This document shows, piece by piece, positions 8,665 to 16,543 of a stretch of DNA of 47,036 bases. Below the pieces are notes generated by a model. It was not told the DNA's origin and searched no databases. It saw nothing but the letters and a program-made list of their open reading frames with translations. The stretch lies in NCBI GenBank assembly GCA_028280565.1, contig JANQLQ010000078.1, forward strand, positions 1 to 47,036. The letters run 5' to 3'. Every line of letters begins with the position of its first letter. Within the stretch, counting starts at the first letter, position 1. Made by a program: the position numbers and the translations under genes. Source of the DNA: Fulvivirga sp. Lineage in GTDB: Bacteria > Bacteroidota > Bacteroidia > Cytophagales > Cyclobacteriaceae.

Positions 8665-8781
8665 CTACTTGGACCCAACCAATGCTCTAGTAGGTAAATA
8701 TATAAATTCGTAACAAAAAAGATCCAATTAAATTTGTTTCACCTCGTGGCTACTATCTATCCTGGAGAATACCTCTTCCAC

Positions 8782-10251
8782 CTAACGGCTGTAATTCGGG
8801 GCCTCCCTCGTGATAAATACATCATGGGGATGGCTTTCTTGTACTCCTGCGGCTGTGATCTTCACAAATTTGGCCTCTTGGAGTTTGTCAATGTCAGCGG
8901 CCCCGCAATACCCCATTCCTGCTCTTAATCCGCCTACCAGTTGATAAAGCACTTCGGATACGAGCCCCTTATAATTGACCCTCCCTACAATTCCTTCAGG
9001 GACAAGCTTTTTAATATCATCTTCGGCGTCTTGAAAATAGCGGTCTTTTGACCCATCTTCCATGGCCTCCAGCGACCCCATACCACGATATGATTTGAAC
9101 TTACGCCCTTCATAGATTATCACTTCCCCAGGTGCTTCTTCCGTTCCGGCAAGGAGAGAGCCTATCATTACGCTATTAGCGCCTCCTACGATGGCCTTTA
9201 CAACATCCCCGGAAAAACGTATACCGCCATCTGCGATAACAGGTACTCCAGACCCTTTTATGGCCTTTGCCGATTCATAAACAGCCGATAACTGGGGTAC
9301 CCCTACACCGGCAATAACGCGTGTAGTACAAATACTGCCAGGTCCAACACCCACCTTGACGGCATCGGCTCCTGCCGCTACTAGGGCCTTTGCCGCCTCT
9401 GCCGTAGCAATGTTTCCTACAATGATATCTAGCCCAGGGTACTCGGCTTTCACTTGCTTACAGGTCTCGATCACCCCTTTGGAATGTCCATGGGCTGTAT
9501 CAATACTAATAACATCAACACCTGCATTCTTTAATAACTCAATTCTTTCCAATATATCCGGGGTAACCCCTACAGCCGCCCCCACCCTAAGGCGCCCATA
9601 GTCGTCTTTACAGGCATTAGGTTTATTTCTTTTTTTGAGAATGTCTTTGTAAGTAATCAGTCCCATGAGGATGCCCTGCGCATTGACGATCGGTAGCTTT
9701 TCAATCTTGTAGGCTTGCAAAATGTCCTCTGCTTTTTCCAGGTCCACATCTTCCTGCGCTGTAATTAAATTTTCGGTGGTCATTACCTCTTTGATAGGCG
9801 TAGACATGTCTTTATGAAACCTCAGGTCGCGATTGGTAATGATGCCGATCAGCTTATTTTTTTCATCGATCACGGGAATACCCCCGATCTTATATTCACG
9901 CATGATATTCTCAGCATCTTGAACGTTAGAATTTACGTTCAGCGTGATCGGGTCTAGGATCATACCACTTTGGGACCTCTTCACTTTTCTCACCTGCTGC
10001 GCTTGCTGTTCTTTGGTCATATTCTTATGAATAAAACCAAGTCCACCTTCCAGCGCTATGGCTATGGCTAGGTCAGATTCCGTGACAGTATCCATGGCCG
10101 CGGATACCAGTGGAATATTTAAGCGTATATTTCTTGTAATGTATGTGGTGGTATCCGTTTCCCTAGGCAGAACTTCAGAATAACCCGGGAGAAGAAGCAC
10201 GTCATCGTAGGTCAGTGCTTCGTATAAAAATTTCGAGGTGTCAAGCGACAT
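8782..10251 (-). CDS. guaB: IMP dehydrogenase
   Basis: Oxidises IMP to XMP with NAD+, the committed step to guanine nucleotides, in the cytoplasm. 489 residues, full family length. The TIM-barrel catalytic loop [10 protein letters not shown] places the nucleophile at Cys308; the substrate-binding DGGIRFSGD and the active-site-flap region with [10 protein letters not shown] are present. Two CBS domains are inserted at about residues 97-150 and 158-213, the usual regulatory Bateman module. Starts with ATG at 10251. It stands alone between the partner-switch operon and divergent rlpA-like gene and has a candidate TAnnTTTG promoter just upstream. Confidence 0.97.
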   Translation of the reverse strand: MSLDTSKFLYEALTYDDVLLLPGYSEVLPRETDTTTYITRNIRLNIPLVSAAMDTVTESDLAIAIALEGGLGFIHKNMTKEQQAQQVRKVKRSQSGMILDPITLNVNSNVQDAENIMREYKIGGIPVIDEKNKLIGIITNRDLRFHKDMSTPIKEVMTTENLITAQEDVDLEKAEDILQAYKIEKLPIVNAQGILMGLITYKDILKKRNKPNACKDDYGRLRVGAAVGVTPDILERIELLKNAGVDVISIDTAHGHSKGVIETCKQVKAEYPGLDIIVGNIATAEAAKALVAAGADAVKVGVGPGSICTTRVIAGVGVPQLSAVYESAKAIKGSGVPVIADGGIRFSGDVVKAIVGGANSVMIGSLLAGTEEAPGEVIIYEGRKFKSYRGMGSLEAMEDGSKDRYFQDAEDDIKKLVPEGIVGRVNYKGLVSEVLYQLVGGLRAGMGYCGAADIDKLQEAKFVKITAAGVQESHPHDVFITREAPNYSR

Positions 10252-10281
10252 AGCAAATAAGCGTTAATGTTATTTGCCGGG

Positions 10282-10289
10282 CAAAGCTA
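10282..10289 (-). promoter_or_regulatory. Candidate -7 element of guaB promoter
   Basis: On the minus strand the sequence TAGCTTTG matches the Bacteroidota -7 consensus TAnnTTTG and lies about 30 nt before the guaB ATG. About 19 bp further upstream there is only a T-rich TTTT rather than a clean TTG, so the match is half-convincing. Confidence 0.4.
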
Positions 10290-10400
10290 AATATAACGAC
10301 CCAGATAAAAAACGTAATATCTAAAAAGAATTCCATTAGTCGAAAACACCCGGTGAGTTGCCTATGAAAAGAGCATAAGGGTAACTATTTTTAAAAGATT

Positions 10401-10775
10401 ATGCCCAGCTTTTTACTGCTATCAATATTAGTCTATAGTAGCTCTTTACTGGTTTCACAACAACCCGAAGTAGGGAAAGCTTCCTACTATGCGGATCATT
10501 TCGAAGGTAGGCGTACTGCCAGCGGTGACATTTACAAACACAGTCACCGAACTGCGGCACACAGAACACTTCCTTTTGGAACGCTTGTAGAGGTGACTAA
10601 TCTAAAAAACAATAAACAGGTACGCGTAACCATCAATGACCGGGGCCCATTTGTGACTGGGCGTGTTATCGATCTCTCCCGGTCTGCTGCGAACGACCTT
10701 GATTTTATCCGGGAGGGAATTGCAGAAGTAGCCATAGTAGTGATCCACCATAGCGATAAAAATAAAGTCCCATGA
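10401..10775 (+). CDS. Small RlpA-like double-psi beta-barrel protein
   Basis: 124 residues with a hydrophobic signal peptide (about 1-19, no lipobox cysteine) followed directly by an RlpA-type double-psi beta-barrel domain: GKASYYADHFEGRRTASG, AAHRTLPFGT (His54) and TINDRGPF (Asp80). RlpA proteins are septal lytic transglycosylases acting on naked peptidoglycan glycans. The acidic residue after the TASG motif, usually Glu, is Asp43 here, and the SPOR domain seen in larger RlpA proteins is missing, so septal targeting by denuded glycan is not evident. Divergent from guaB and convergent with the PIN toxin gene. Confidence 0.9.
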   Translation: MPSFLLLSILVYSSSLLVSQQPEVGKASYYADHFEGRRTASGDIYKHSHRTAAHRTLPFGTLVEVTNLKNNKQVRVTINDRGPFVTGRVIDLSRSAANDLDFIREGIAEVAIVVIHHSDKNKVP

Positions 10776-10814
10776 GATAATGAATAAGGCATGAGATACT
10801 CAACCTCATATACC

Positions 10815-11234
10815 TTACCTGTCAAAATAATGTGACATGAACTCCTCACAACCTAGTACCTCTATTTCGCTAAAATAGAAGTCAGACATATCTTCGGTAA
10901 TGATCACCTCGCAAGCTTGATCCATAGCTGAATAATATTGGAGGCCATCTTCAAAATCATGGGCCTGGGGATTTTCCAATGCTTTTTTCGTGATAGCTTC
11001 GTTTATGGTGCTTATCCTGATCCTATTGGTGAGTAAGTCGATCTTTTTTTTGGCAGATACTTCTCCACTTTTTTTCGAAGCAAAGTAAAATGCAATGGCT
11101 AGCGCTAATGGCGAGGTAAAAACTTCGAACCCCGGCCTATCTGCAAGACTCATTACACGAGAAGAATAGGTAAAAAGGGGATACTCTTTGTTCAATACGG
11201 ATATGACCACATTGGCATCCAGGTACAGCCTCAT
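10815..11234 (-). CDS. PIN-domain toxin (VapC-like ribonuclease)
   Basis: 139 residues with a PIN fold: the first metal-binding aspartate is in YLDANVV (Asp6), the central acidic cluster is HDFEDGLQYYSA (Asp93, Glu95, Asp96) and the last is in IITEDMSDF (Asp115/Asp118). The usual second acidic residue is not obvious: the equivalent SPLALAIAFYF strand has no Glu, which I believe is common in the subfamily that pairs with DUF6364 antitoxins. VapC-like proteins cleave RNA and arrest growth until bound by their antitoxin. Its ATG overlaps the antitoxin stop as ATGA, so it is the second gene of a toxin-antitoxin operon. Confidence 0.9.
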   Translation of the reverse strand: MRLYLDANVVISVLNKEYPLFTYSSRVMSLADRPGFEVFTSPLALAIAFYFASKKSGEVSAKKKIDLLTNRIRISTINEAITKKALENPQAHDFEDGLQYYSAMDQACEVIITEDMSDFYFSEIEVLGCEEFMSHYFDR

Positions 11235-11482
11235 CCTTTTGACTTAAAGTACTCAGCTTTGATATTTTTATTTGAACGCTTCTTGTACTCTGCTTGCCCT
11301 TCGGCAACTTGATGGACCCAGTCTGATATAGGCAGATCCTCCAAACTTTTATAGTTACCGGTGGTGATTTTGTGATATATAAATTCTGTAAGCCTGGATA
11401 AGCTAATGTTATTAGAGGCTGCAAAAGCTTTGGCTTTTTCTATGACTTCTTGGTTAAAGTGTAGTGTAACTTTTGCATCCAT
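11231..11482 (-). CDS. DUF6364-like antitoxin of the PIN toxin
   Basis: 83 residues. The N-terminus (KVTLHFNQEVIEKAKAFA, then NISLSRLTEFIY) has the beta-strand plus two helices of a ribbon-helix-helix DNA-binding domain; the C-terminal part is charged (QAEYKKRSNKNIKAEYF) and would wrap the toxin. This layout and the 4-bp ATGA overlap with the PIN gene fit the DUF6364/VapC arrangement common in Bacteroidota. It probably represses its own operon through the palindromes just upstream. Confidence 0.88.
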   Translation of the reverse strand: MDAKVTLHFNQEVIEKAKAFAASNNISLSRLTEFIYHKITTGNYKSLEDLPISDWVHQVAEGQAEYKKRSNKNIKAEYFKSKG

Positions 11483-11487
11483 TTCTT

Positions 11488-11520
11488 ATACGTATTTACT
11501 TTCTTTTCTTTACGTAAAGA
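11488..11520 (-). promoter_or_regulatory. Paired TACGTA palindromes, likely antitoxin operator
   Basis: Two palindromes precede the antitoxin ATG: ATACGTAT at 11488-11495 and TCTTTACGTAAAGA at 11507-11520, the latter a perfect 14-mer. Their TACGTA cores are 22 bp apart centre to centre, about two helical turns, which suits binding of ribbon-helix-helix dimers to one DNA face. The proximal site begins 6 nt from the start codon. Assignment to the antitoxin is inference. Confidence 0.6.
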
Positions 11521-11597
11521 TAGTATTTTTTTTGTTTTTTCCTATTTTCTATATCACCCCCGGCAGGCATTAAATGGAATAGGATATATTTGCTTCG

Positions 11598-12212
11598 ATG
11601 ACGGGAAATGCTTTTGAAAGTATAACTCAATATCTTTTAGGAATTGATTTCTTAGAGGCTTCCGGGTTGGTTTTTGGTTTGTTGGCGGTATATTTCCTAA
11701 TCAAGGAAAACATTTTGACATGGCCGTCGGGTATTGCGTATGTCCTAGTTTCCTTCGTGATCTTTGCCAGGGAAAAATTATACGCTGATTTCGGATTGCA
11801 TGTGGTATTCTTATTGCTGAACCTGTATGGTTGGTGGTTTTGGAAGAATGGTGACAAGTCAAAAGATAGCGAGGTACGAATTACTAAAACTTCGCGAGGC
11901 ATGTTGACCTCCCTCTGGTTAGTTTCCATAGTAGGGATATTTGTGATGGGTTTCATGCTAAGTCGTTATACGGACGCCGCCTTGCCTTATTGGGATAGCT
12001 CCACTACCGTTCTTAGTCTTACCGGGATGTGGCTTACTGCTAGGAAAAAAATTGAGAATTGGCATTTTTGGTTTATCGTAGACGTGTTGGCTACAGGAAT
12101 CTACTTTTACAAAGGGATCTATTTTTATGCAACACTCTACCTGGTCTATATAGGAATGGCTGTGATAGGGTTTATGACATGGAAAAGAACAATGAGGCTA
12201 CAGGCTATATAA
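11598..12212 (+). CDS. pnuC: Nicotinamide riboside transporter PnuC
   Basis: 204 residues, about seven membrane segments, with family-typical stretches: NILTWPSGIAYV, LYADFGLHVVFLLLNLYGWW and ENWHFWFIVDVLATGIYFYK. PnuC proteins carry nicotinamide riboside across the inner membrane by facilitated diffusion, with phosphorylation inside trapping the substrate. The next gene overlaps it by 34 bp and encodes exactly such a kinase, which supports nicotinamide riboside rather than thiamine or riboflavin (substrates of PnuT and PnuX). A TATATTTG -7-like box at 11585-11592 lies only 5 nt ahead of the ATG, without a clear -33 element. I see no riboswitch in the short upstream gap. Confidence 0.92.
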   Translation: MTGNAFESITQYLLGIDFLEASGLVFGLLAVYFLIKENILTWPSGIAYVLVSFVIFAREKLYADFGLHVVFLLLNLYGWWFWKNGDKSKDSEVRITKTSRGMLTSLWLVSIVGIFVMGFMLSRYTDAALPYWDSSTTVLSLTGMWLTARKKIENWHFWFIVDVLATGIYFYKGIYFYATLYLVYIGMAVIGFMTWKRTMRLQAI

Positions 12213-12733
12213 AAAAGGTAGTGATCATAGGACCAGAGTGTACCGGTAAAACCACACTTGCCCAGGTTTTGGCGCAGCACTACAATACTGCCTGGGTACC
12301 GGAATATGCGCGTGAGTACATCGACTCGCTAGACAGGCCCTATAGGGAAGAAGACCTATTGGCCATTGCCAACGGGCAGGTCATGGGTGAAAATAATGGA
12401 GTACGCACGGCAAATAAGGTGCTAATCTGTGATACTGACTTATTAGTGATCAAAATATGGCAGGAGCACAAATATGGAAAATGCTACCAAGAAATATTGG
12501 ACAGGATCAAAGCAAGCCGGTATGATCTCTATTTGCTCACCTACATTGACGTCCCTTGGGAAAATGATCCTCAAAGGGAAAATCCCGGCCTGCGAAGGTT
12601 CTTTTTTGATATATTCAAAAGAGAACTCGAAGCAAGGGGTCTCAAATTTATTGAGCTTCGTGGAGGATTATCCAAAAGAAGCCAGGCGGCTATAAAGGCC
12701 ATCGACCAGCTTTTTGAACCCGGACATCATTGA
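12179..12733 (+). CDS. NadR-type ribosylnicotinamide kinase (kinase domain only)
   Basis: 184 residues from the ATG at 12179. P-loop GPECTGKT at 18-25, PEYAREY at 41-47, a DTD at 85-87 and the DVPWENDPQRENP lid-type motif at about 124-136 match the C-terminal ribosylnicotinamide kinase half of NadR. The NMN adenylyltransferase and repressor domains of the longer NadR are absent, so it should only convert nicotinamide riboside to NMN for NAD salvage. The reading frame is open further upstream to 12059, but that start would lie deep inside pnuC. The 34-bp overlap with pnuC indicates coupled import and trapping. A strong hairpin follows the gene at 12781-12811. Confidence 0.9.
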   Translation: MEKNNEATGYIKKVVIIGPECTGKTTLAQVLAQHYNTAWVPEYAREYIDSLDRPYREEDLLAIANGQVMGENNGVRTANKVLICDTDLLVIKIWQEHKYGKCYQEILDRIKASRYDLYLLTYIDVPWENDPQRENPGLRRFFFDIFKRELEARGLKFIELRGGLSKRSQAAIKAIDQLFEPGHH

Positions 12734-12780
12734 AAATCCAAGTAGCGTATGGAGAGGAGATCTCCAGCAAAAGTGAGTTC

Positions 12781-12811
12781 CTTATAGGCCTGCTGGTAAG
12801 CGGCCTATAAG
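12781..12811 (+). terminator. Hairpin after the pnuC-kinase operon
   Basis: A perfect 10-bp inverted repeat, CTTATAGGCC at 12781-12790 and GGCCTATAAG at 12802-12811, with an 11-nt loop and one further C-G pair outside. It sits about 48 bp after the kinase stop codon. No T-tract follows, so it is a stem-loop that could stabilise the mRNA end or assist termination rather than a standard intrinsic terminator. Confidence 0.45.
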
Positions 12812-12815
12812 GGCT

Positions 12816-12912
12816 AGAAAGCGTATTTTGAGGAGAAATAGGCCCTGTTGCTGGCGCCCTTTTCCTTTGTTTCGTTTTTCGGTCAAGCCAAAAATGAAAA
12901 AACTGGCCAAAA
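12816..12912. repeat. Dispersed intergenic repeat, copy B
   Basis: Second copy of the element at 10-156, in the same orientation on the given strand. It shares ttgctggcgcccttttc exactly and aligns on both sides with substitutions. The hairpin position is kept but the arms differ in sequence (tcgtttttcgg against ccaaaaatgaa), as expected if structure rather than sequence is conserved. It occupies most of the space between the kinase gene and the end of the M16 protease gene. Confidence 0.55.
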
Positions 12913-12961
12913 CAGAAGTAACAAAATCAATTTAAAGGGTGCTCCCAAAATTCCTACGGCG

Positions 12962-15778
12962 TTATTCAACAGGCATCAGCACTACTTTTACATAGTTGTC
13001 CTCTTTCAAATATTTTTTAGCCGCCTCCGCCAGGTGGCCCGGTTGTAATTTTTCGATTTGATCTTCATATTCATAGAAACCCGCTAAATCGCTACCCCTA
13101 TAGTAGTAACTCGAAAGTGCGTTGAGCCAATAGTCATTTTTTCGCAGGTTATCTTTTCGAGATCGCCGTTGACCTTCTTTTACCTTTTCCAGGTCTTCTT
13201 TGCTAACCTTGCCGGATTTTATGCTAGCAATTTCGTCAAATACAGCTTTGACTAACTCTTCTACATTGCCTGGTCCGCAAGGGAAGCTCACTGTAAAAGC
13301 ATAGCTTTCGTAAGGATACTTGGAGACGGAAGACCGGGCGCCCACCCCATACACTCCACCCTTTTCTTCGCGGAGTATCTCTATAAGCTTGTTCGTTAGG
13401 TACTCACTTAATGACCTTAAGCGATAATTACTTACCTTGTCATACGGCTTGGTGCCAGTAAAAGCAATAGTGACCATGCTTTTTTGGTCAGTACCTCTTT
13501 GTACAATCTCATCTACCACCCCACCGGGAGGTCTTATCCCCAGGTCCTTCCACTCCTCACGGGAATTACTGCTCGGCAAGCTGCCCAAATAAGTCTCTAT
13601 CAAAGGAATAAGCTCTTTTTCGTCAAAGCTGCCAACAAAGAAAAAAGTAAAATCTGAGGCATCGGCAAAACGTTCTTTATACACTTCAAAAGTCCGGTCA
13701 TAATCTATGCCTTCGATATCCTCGAGCGTGGGAAGCCCCTCTGCCCGGGGGTGGTTATCTGACATGATCTTGCTCAACCTATCGGCATAATAAAACTGCG
13801 GGTTGGACATCAGGTTCTGCAGCAGCATTTTATTTTTGGACTTAAAAGAGGCAAAAGCCTCGGGGTCCTTTTTGGGAGAAGTAAAATATAAATGCACCAT
13901 CTGCAACATGGTCTCCAAATCTGCCGGGGAGGTGCTGCCGCTCACCCCCTCTGAAAGTCCTCCAATGTACGGGGTCACACTCACCGTTTTACCGGAAAGC
14001 ATTTTTTGAATGTCCGTAGATGAAAAGGTTTTCACCCCGGATTCATCAATGATACTTGCGGCATTTTCCACCTCTTCGTCATCTTCCCCGGGATACAAAG
14101 ACCTTCCACCAAAGCTAAAGGCTGTCATTAGTATTTCGTCATTTTTGAAGTCGGTGGATTTCAAAACCACCTTTACTCCATTGGAAAGCATGATCTCCTT
14201 TGCTTCTACTGTCTTTAACACCTTGGTTTCTTTTACCCTCCCCGGCACCGGGAGCTCCTCCATAAAAGAAGATGCAATAACTTTGTCTTCATAAGGTGTG
14301 ATCCGTGCCAATGTGGCCTCTCTCAGTACTTTCCTGATCCCTTCTTCGGTGGGCATAGCAGCCTCCTCTTTAGCAGGTCCTGTGACCACAATGACCCGGT
14401 TTGATTTTTTGATCCACTCTTTCCCGGTTTCATTGACTTCGTCCAGTGTTATTGTAGGCAGTATGCTTTTATAAAACTCGTATTCAAAAGCAATCCCGGG
14501 TATGGGCTCGCCGCTTAAAAAATTCCGAACGTATTCATTCGCGTACCTTTCGGATTCCGTCTTATCCGACTCACGATAGGCCCTTTCAATGCTATTAAGC
14601 ATTATCTTTTTATACCGATCCAGTTCACCTTGGGTAAAGCCATACCGCTTAGCGCGCTCATTTTCTACCACAAGGGTTTTCAACCCTTTTTTCACACCGT
14701 CCTCTCCCACAACGGCAAAGGACGAGTAATTACTCTTAGTCCTGACCATACTGCCATAATTCACCCCGGCATAAAAGAACGGGGGTTCCGCCGATTGTTT
14801 TAGCTCATCAAGTCGCTGGTTTAGCATGCCCGTGAACAGCCGGTAGGTCAGATCCCGCTTGAAATCTGCCAACGTTTTGGTCTCTTGGTTTTCCTGCTTG
14901 TACACCAACTGGACTTGTGTAAAAGCCGCTTCTTTGTCAGCTACCACGGAAACCAGGGTTTGATCATGGCTAGGAACTTGGAAATATTTTCTTTCTTTTT
15001 CCTTCTTGACTTTCTTTATCTTGCCAAAACGCTTTTTGATCTTATTTTCCATTGCTTCCGGGTCTATGTCACCCACTGCCACTACTGCCATTAGGCTTGG
15101 CCGGTACCAATCTTTGTAAAATTGCCTCAGCGTTTTATATTCAAAGCTTTCCAGTATTTCTTTTTGACCTATGGGAAGCCTCTCGGCGTAGCGTGAATCT
15201 TTGAACATTACAGGAAACCACACGTCCCGCATACGCTGATCGGCTCCTCGACCAATTCGCCACTCTTCCAATACCACGCCACGTTCATCATCGATATCCT
15301 CGTCTGCCAGCAAAATATTATGTGCCCAATCTTCCAATACTGTAAGGCCCTTGTTTAAGACCTCTTCGTCATCAGAGGGAATGGGAAGGATGTAAACGGT
15401 TTCATCAAAGCTTGTGTAGGCATTCAGATCCGCCCCGAATTTTACTCCCACGGACTGTAAATAACTCACCAACTCATTCTTTTTGAAATTTTTGGTGCCA
15501 TTGAAAGCCATATGCTCCAGGAAATGAGCCAATCCTTGTTGATCTTCTTCTTCGAGCACCGATCCGGCGTTGACCACCAACCGCAGTTCTACCTTATCCT
15601 TAGGCTCGCTATTCTTTTTTATGTAGTACGTAAGCCCGTTTTCTAGTTGCCCAATGCGTATGCTAGGATCTAAAGGAAGTTTATCTTCAAGATTACCCAA
15701 GTTATCACTGTTCTGCGCTTGGGCCGTATGTACCAGGATAAAAACTATTAACAGTAAGGAAAAATAACGCAATTGCAT
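12962..15778 (-). CDS. Periplasmic M16-family zinc metalloprotease
   Basis: 938 residues with a signal peptide (about 1-22, ending AQAQ) and the two-lobed pitrilysin architecture. The inverted zinc motif HFLEH is at 85-89, and ERGVVLEEWR near 165-174 supplies the distal glutamates (Glu165, Glu172). The C-terminal half has M16 inactive-lobe features such as RSLSEYLTNKLIEILREE and GVYGVGARSS. Expected to degrade peptides or misfolded protein in the periplasm. The length suits the single-chain PqqL-like subgroup of Bacteroidota. A hundred base pairs separate it from lspA, with a candidate promoter inside, so it may be transcribed separately. Confidence 0.93.
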   Translation of the reverse strand: MQLRYFSLLLIVFILVHTAQAQNSDNLGNLEDKLPLDPSIRIGQLENGLTYYIKKNSEPKDKVELRLVVNAGSVLEEEDQQGLAHFLEHMAFNGTKNFKKNELVSYLQSVGVKFGADLNAYTSFDETVYILPIPSDDEEVLNKGLTVLEDWAHNILLADEDIDDERGVVLEEWRIGRGADQRMRDVWFPVMFKDSRYAERLPIGQKEILESFEYKTLRQFYKDWYRPSLMAVVAVGDIDPEAMENKIKKRFGKIKKVKKEKERKYFQVPSHDQTLVSVVADKEAAFTQVQLVYKQENQETKTLADFKRDLTYRLFTGMLNQRLDELKQSAEPPFFYAGVNYGSMVRTKSNYSSFAVVGEDGVKKGLKTLVVENERAKRYGFTQGELDRYKKIMLNSIERAYRESDKTESERYANEYVRNFLSGEPIPGIAFEYEFYKSILPTITLDEVNETGKEWIKKSNRVIVVTGPAKEEAAMPTEEGIRKVLREATLARITPYEDKVIASSFMEELPVPGRVKETKVLKTVEAKEIMLSNGVKVVLKSTDFKNDEILMTAFSFGGRSLYPGEDDEEVENAASIIDESGVKTFSSTDIQKMLSGKTVSVTPYIGGLSEGVSGSTSPADLETMLQMVHLYFTSPKKDPEAFASFKSKNKMLLQNLMSNPQFYYADRLSKIMSDNHPRAEGLPTLEDIEGIDYDRTFEVYKERFADASDFTFFFVGSFDEKELIPLIETYLGSLPSSNSREEWKDLGIRPPGGVVDEIVQRGTDQKSMVTIAFTGTKPYDKVSNYRLRSLSEYLTNKLIEILREEKGGVYGVGARSSVSKYPYESYAFTVSFPCGPGNVEELVKAVFDEIASIKSGKVSKEDLEKVKEGQRRSRKDNLRKNDYWLNALSSYYYRGSDLAGFYEYEDQIEKLQPGHLAEAAKKYLKEDNYVKVVLMPVE

Positions 15779-15785
15779 GTTTATT

Positions 15786-15817
15786 CTAAATTAGGTCTGC
15801 TAGGAGTCTGAAGTCAA
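15786..15817 (-). promoter_or_regulatory. Candidate promoter of the M16 protease gene
   Basis: On the minus strand, TTG (15815-15817) is followed after 21 bp by TAATTTAG (15786-15793), one mismatch from the TAnnTTTG -7 consensus, and the ATG at 15778 follows 7 nt later. The spacing suits a Bacteroidota promoter, but the leader would be very short. Confidence 0.35.
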
Positions 15818-15878
15818 TAAGCTCGTAAATAGCGATTGTCGCAATTTCAAAACAAGAAAAACCTCGCTTTTATCCCTG

Positions 15879-16538
15879 CTAAGAAGTGATCAACTCGTCC
15901 TTGTTTTCAGAATGGGGCAAGGGTTTATCCTTATCATCTTGGGCGGGACTGGGTTCCTCCTTGTGTTTGAAAAACCTCTTTTGAAAGATAAGGATCAGTA
16001 CAACACCTATAAAAATAGATGAGTCGGCGATATTGAACACAGGGCTGAAGAATAGGAAATAATCACCCCCGATGAACGGGAACCAACCAGGATAGTAACC
16101 ATCAAAAAGGGGGAAAAAAAGCATGTCAATTACCTGGCCGTGGAACCAACGGGTAGGTGAATTAGCAGGCGCATTGTCTAAAAACACGCCGTAAAACGTA
16201 CTATCGATGACATTACCCACGGCACCCCCTAAGATCAAGCCCATGCACCACAGCAAACCCGACTTGGCTTGGTTCTTGAAGAGATAAATAATATAATAAG
16301 CAATACCCACCATGGCACCTAACCTGAAAAGGGTAAGTAAAAGCTTACCAAACTCATGGCTCCATTTCAAACCAAATGCCATCCCGGGATTTAGGAGGTA
16401 GTGTAGTTTAAACCAATCACCAATAACATCAACCTCACCGGCAGTCCCCATTTCCATATTAAAATGGACCAATAGCTTCGACGACTGATCTATTATGATC
16501 ACTACGAGGGCTAACAAAAAATATCTATATAACTTCAT
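15879..16538 (-). CDS. lspA: Lipoprotein signal peptidase II
   Basis: 219 residues, four membrane helices. It cleaves the signal peptide of prolipoproteins at the lipidated cysteine. The catalytic aspartates are visible as Asp112 in GGAVGNVIDS and Asp172 in FNIADSS; the upstream IIDQSSK and NPGMAFGL motifs are also in place. The arginine that usually follows the first aspartate (GNxxDR) is serine here. An insertion of about 40 residues between the two aspartates and a charged C-terminal tail make it longer than the E. coli enzyme, as is common in Bacteroidota. It starts 5 bp after the ileS stop codon, so the two are co-transcribed. Several lipoproteins in this window would be its substrates. 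Confidence 0.95.
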   Translation of the reverse strand: MKLYRYFLLALVVIIIDQSSKLLVHFNMEMGTAGEVDVIGDWFKLHYLLNPGMAFGLKWSHEFGKLLLTLFRLGAMVGIAYYIIYLFKNQAKSGLLWCMGLILGGAVGNVIDSTFYGVFLDNAPANSPTRWFHGQVIDMLFFPLFDGYYPGWFPFIGGDYFLFFSPVFNIADSSIFIGVVLILIFQKRFFKHKEEPSPAQDDKDKPLPHSENKDELITS

Positions 16539-16543
16539 AGAAT

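Noticed and set aside
10785-10817. Bidirectional terminator between the rlpA-like and PIN genes
   Set aside because: A TAAGG...CCTTA stem with ATGAG/CTCAT inner pairs can be drawn, but bulges make it weak and there is no T-tract.
11521-11597. Riboswitch upstream of pnuC
   Set aside because: The gap is short, AT-rich and shared with the antitoxin control region; no aptamer-like structure is visible.
12059-12178. 40-residue N-terminal extension of the ribosylnicotinamide kinase
   Set aside because: It lies inside pnuC, has Arg-rich out-of-frame composition and the family starts just before the P-loop; ATG at 12179 is better.
12848-13048. 66-codon plus-strand ORF beginning MLAPFSFVSFFGQAK
   Set aside because: It is translation of the dispersed repeat running into antisense of the M16 protease gene; no ribosome site and the same phrase arises from repeats in many genomes.
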